From Mesorhabditis belari (taxonomy: Eukaryota > Nematoda > Chromadorea > Rhabditida > Rhabditidae): DNA of 64,000 nt. Below the pieces are notes generated by a model, which was given only the letters and a program-made list of their open reading frames with translations, was not told the DNA's origin and ran no database searches. The stretch is taken from the NCBI GenBank assembly GCA_958450365.1, contig CAUEEP010000067.1, positions 310,001 through 374,000 on the forward strand. The letters run 5' to 3'. Below are positions 63,806-64,000 of the stretch, one piece after another; positions within the stretch are counted from its first letter, which is position 1, and every line of letters starts with the position of its first letter. A program made the position numbers and the translations under genes.

Positions 63806-64000
63806 CGGTTGGTATGAAATGTCGCTGTTTTTTCCGATTGATCCCTAAACTCATAAGCAAAACGGAGGTGGAGGCTGTTACATTAAACTGATAAAGTCAG
63901 TACACACAAAAAAGTGGTTCACGGATTGATTCGCATCAAAACCAAGAATCAAAACCAAGAATCAAAACCAAGAATTTTCTACGAAAAGGCATCCGGTCTT
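63806..64000. other. Window end, no feature assigned
   Basis: ATCAAAACCAAGA is repeated three times at 63938-63972. An exon upstream of gene B could lie here or beyond, but no acceptor-donor pair with the needed phase was identified. Confidence 0.3.

Overview
This is a repeat-dominated eukaryotic window. The AT-rich background, introns of 40 to 70 nt with TTTTAG/TTTCAG acceptors, and the mariner-type transposon debris point to a nematode, but no species can be named from the sequence. There are no bacterial operons, no rRNA, no convincing intact tRNA and no CRISPR. Almost every long open frame is a by-product of a tandem repeat (arrays whose unit lacks stops) or of an inverted repeat.

Gene content is sparse. 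Three spliced genes can be reconstructed by matching reading phase across exons. Gene A (+ strand, about 32.4-35.3 kb) encodes a small highly charged protein of about 141 aa. Gene C (- strand, about 59.15-59.58 kb, partial) encodes a helical segment. Gene B (- strand, 61.2-63.7 kb, 5' end outside the confident part) encodes at least 274 aa with a proline-rich middle and a coiled-coil-like tail. A fourth gene is seen only as one exon at 46989-47121 (-), which carries the first half of an SH2 domain. Several weaker single-exon candidates are listed with low confidence (28.05, 30.88, 51.36, 54.03 and 60.4-60.9 kb).

The rest is transposon and repeat sequence. The families include: (1) Tc1/mariner relics with recognisable transposase at 17.6, 19.6-20.2, 36.7-37.3 and 53.4-53.7 kb; (2) several non-autonomous hairpin or TIR elements starting TATTGGGTT or TATTAGGTT (11.3, 13.0, 14.6, 26.9, 42.3, 51.9, 62.3 kb); (3) a 220-bp family with TACCGTATT ends (1.0, 9.5, 15.2, 15.4, 27.2, 46.0 kb) and a related TACCGTA/GTAATAGTACCCC hairpin family (48.2, 48.6, 55.9 kb); (4) TIR elements ending TAGAGTGTG (10.9, 28.7, 44.9 kb), two of which contain the same 20-bp minisatellite; (5) Helitron-like TCTACTATATATAAAAG ends (13.9, 23.0, 24.0, 29.8, 58.1 kb); (6) tRNA-derived SINE-like units (8.3, 9.1, 9.3, 11.6, 13.7, 26.3, 41.4, 45.9, 53.1 kb); (7) fragments of a non-LTR reverse transcriptase at 7.3 kb and possibly others at 30.5 and 49.7 kb. 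At least fifteen tandem arrays are present.

Region by region: 0-9 kb is nested repeats and an inverted duplication shared with 14.4-16.5 kb. 9-32 kb is transposon debris and minisatellites. 32-35 kb is gene A. 36-46 kb is duplicated repeats and large arrays. 46-47.5 kb holds the SH2 exon between two copies of one hairpin element. 48-59 kb is mostly repeats. 59-63.7 kb is a small gene-bearing stretch on the minus strand. I found no coherent new multi-gene system. The most unusual signals are the relations between minisatellites and transposons, the nested insertions with a matching empty site, and the unrecognised genes A, B and C.
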